Assembly (NCBI GenBank): GCA_009746045.1
Contig: RPFO01000994.1
Span: forward strand, 1-20,493
Source of the DNA: Mesostigma viride
Lineage: Eukaryota; Streptophyta; Mesostigmatophyceae; Mesostigmatales; Mesostigmataceae
Length of the DNA stretch: 20,493 bases
Reading direction: 5' to 3'
The notes under the pieces are model-generated. The model was given only the letters and a program-made list of their open reading frames with translations, was not told the DNA's origin and did no database searches. The translations under genes and the position numbers were made by a program. Shown here piece by piece: positions 19,145 to 20,493 of this stretch (the stretch's first letter is position 1; every line of letters begins with the position of its first letter).

Positions 19145-19812
19145 TAGAATCAGGCTAGCAGGCAGCAGCCCATCCCCTCCTACTCTGGCGGACTTCTTAT
19201 ACGGCACTCGACAGCCCTCGTCAAGCCCAATTCAGCTGCAGCTGATACGATATACTGAGATTAATTAGGATTCGTGATACTCATTTCCCCTCTCACCTCT
19301 TTGGTCCATAATTGGCTATAAAATATACCCATTTCCCGAAAAAATTCAGCTGCAGCATTAAGGACGGTCAAAGTACGGATTTCGTACCATTTCTGGATGC
19401 GGCGAGGCTGGCGCTGCGGGATGCTCCAGGGTGATAGGCTGATAGCGAGGATGCGCAGCTGCGACTTTGCTAGTTCACCTCAGTTCAGATCCGGCTGAAG
19501 CTGTTCATCCTGCCGTAGCCTGGCACCAGCTACATATGTTCTGTGACGCAGTGTTCTGTGTTTCCGGAAATCCGGCCGGTTCCCTGACGAGCTCGGCCTA
19601 ATTACCACTAATGTGAAGCATTCAGCATGGCCTATTCAGCTATCTATAACAAGCTGTAACGTCACAATCATAGTTTATAGATAGAGTCATCTCACTCAGG
19701 CTTGGCTATCAGCATAGCGGGTCCCCTATTCCGGAGTCCGGGGCCCGTGACGCGCGTCTGGACCTGGCCAAAAACGGCCTCCTCCGCAGCCAAAAGTAGC
19801 CTAACGCTAGTA
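19145..19812. other. Non-coding region, nothing recognised
   Basis: I see no gene. AATTCAGCTGCAGC occurs twice (about 19229 and 19346). An inverted pair CTATCTATA/TATAGATAG lies at 19640-19648 and 19676-19684. A TATA-box-like TATAAAATATA occurs near 19317 on the + strand, but nothing credible lies downstream of it. Confidence 0.6.
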
Positions 19813-19910
19813 CAGTTTCAACCTACCTCAGTGCCGCGTTGGCAACCAGGTTACGGTCACCGCCCACACTTCGGCGTCGTACTTATAACCGCGGCAACGT
19901 ACCTTAACGG
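19813..19910. mobile_element. Diverged second copy of the hairpin (MITE-like) element
   Basis: The right half, TTACGGTCACCGCC ... CGGCGTCGTACTTATAACCG ... AACGTACCTTAACGG, lines up with the first copy's TTTACGATCGCCGCC ... TGGCGTCGTAACTTAACGCG ... AACGTAACTTGACGG. The left end again reads TA-CAGT (19811-19816), and GTGCCGCGTT corresponds to CCCGCGTTAAG. The arms are more decayed than in copy 1, so the copy is older. It sits just beyond the second ORF1 fragment. Confidence 0.5.
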
Positions 19911-19945
19911 GAATGAGTTCAGGGAGACTGTATGTATAGATAGCA

Positions 19946-20493
19946 GCTTGTCGTGCCATGTGTCAAAGGTGAGCAGCAGCGCGAGCGGGGAAGGCCGGGA
20001 AGGCCTCCAGCATGAGCTCACCGATGAGGGCCATGGGGGAATCGATTTGGATGTGGTTAATGATTTTGTCCGTAAACGCCTGTGCAGGCTTCTCGGAGTT
20101 CTCACCTTCCAGCAGGTCGAAGTGCGCTTGACGATGACGTTATGGCTGCGCTTGTCGAGCTCGGCCTCCTCTCGGAGGTCGAGCGTCTGTTGCTTGAGAT
20201 GTGCTGCGATGGCGGAGGTGGTACGTGGTTAAGGTGGCGTGGTTAATTCAGCAGCATGGCGGCCAGGTCTGGGGGCCGGAGGAGCATCGCCTGCTGGGCC
20301 AGCGGGGGCTGGCTTGGCGCCGCAATGTCCTTCACCGGCCGCTGGGCGGTGAGGCCTGCCGTATTTTGCAGGCACTCGCGATGGCGATGGCGTTGTCCTT
20401 GAGGGCGACAGCTTGAGTCGATGTCACGGAGCTGGGTGGTGATGGCGTCGGTGGTGGCCAGCGTTGTTGGCGGTGGAGGGGGAGGCGAGGAGC
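19946..20493 (-). pseudogene. Second, more decayed copy of the L1-type ORF1 (partial, runs off window)
   Basis: The region aligns with 16520-17040 of the first copy. Shared blocks include AAAGGTGAG, CTTCTCGGAGTTCTCACCTTCC (first copy TCGGAATTC), GGCTGCGCTTG-CGAGCTCGGCCTC, GCAATGTCCTTCAC and GCGGTGAGGCCTGC. On the - strand it covers the coiled coil and most of the RRM-like domain; LALLLTFDTWHDKLLS corresponds to PPLLLTFKTPADKISF. Many indels put it in all three frames. Similarity stops near 19946, so the C-terminal domain is missing, and its N-terminal part lies beyond 20493. It is non-functional, and older or faster decaying than the first copy. Confidence 0.75.

Noticed and set aside
19310-19330. 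TATA box (TATAAAATATA) as a promoter
   Set aside because: The match is good, but no gene or transcript feature lies downstream in an AT-rich non-coding stretch.

Overview
The window looks like nuclear DNA from a GC-rich eukaryote, probably a unicellular alga. A green alga is my first guess, from strongly GC-ending codons and a TGTAA polyadenylation-type signal at one retroelement's 3' end. I cannot name a species. I see no host housekeeping gene and no RNA gene. Everything recognisable is satellite, retrotransposon, small DNA-transposon debris or AT-rich simple sequence, so this is a repeat-dense, probably heterochromatic region.

Layout. (1) 1-2094: tandem array of a ~231-bp satellite, nine unit ends, running off the left edge. 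(2) 2095-8804: a retrotransposon block that interrupts the array. It holds two non-LTR elements tail to tail. One is a 5'-truncated + strand copy (2095-~3250). The other is a near full-length - strand copy (~3263-8804) of a different but related family. Both belong to the group with a restriction-like endonuclease (REL) downstream of the reverse transcriptase. (3) 8805-15599: the same satellite again, one partial plus 29 complete units, highly homogenised (22 of 230 bp, 7 of 231 bp). (4) 15600-16280: AT-rich non-coding DNA with direct repeats. (5) 16281-17664 (-): decayed L1-type ORF1 (coiled coil, RRM-like domain, C-terminal domain) without an ORF2. (6) 17665-18650: non-coding DNA with a TTAA microsatellite, a duplicated ~110-bp block and a 48-bp palindrome. 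(7) 18651-19048 (-): a second, strongly 5'-truncated copy of the large element's 3' end. (8) 19060-19144 and 19813-19910: two related hairpin elements that look like TA-flanked MITEs. (9) 19946-20493 (-): a second, more decayed copy of the L1-type ORF1, cut by the window end.

The most interesting object is the large - strand element. Its reading frame, broken only by three small frameshifts that appear to lie in or near GC-rich, partly homopolymeric sequence, reads in order: PHD finger, uncharacterised linker, RING-H2 finger, two C2H2-like fingers, reverse transcriptase with an intact YMDD box, CCHC knuckle, and PD...D endonuclease. This is a retrotransposon protein that may couple chromatin reading and ubiquitin-ligase-like chemistry to target-primed integration. 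It sits inside a satellite array, and two satellite blocks end at exactly the same base of the repeat unit, which suggests a preferred junction or target site.
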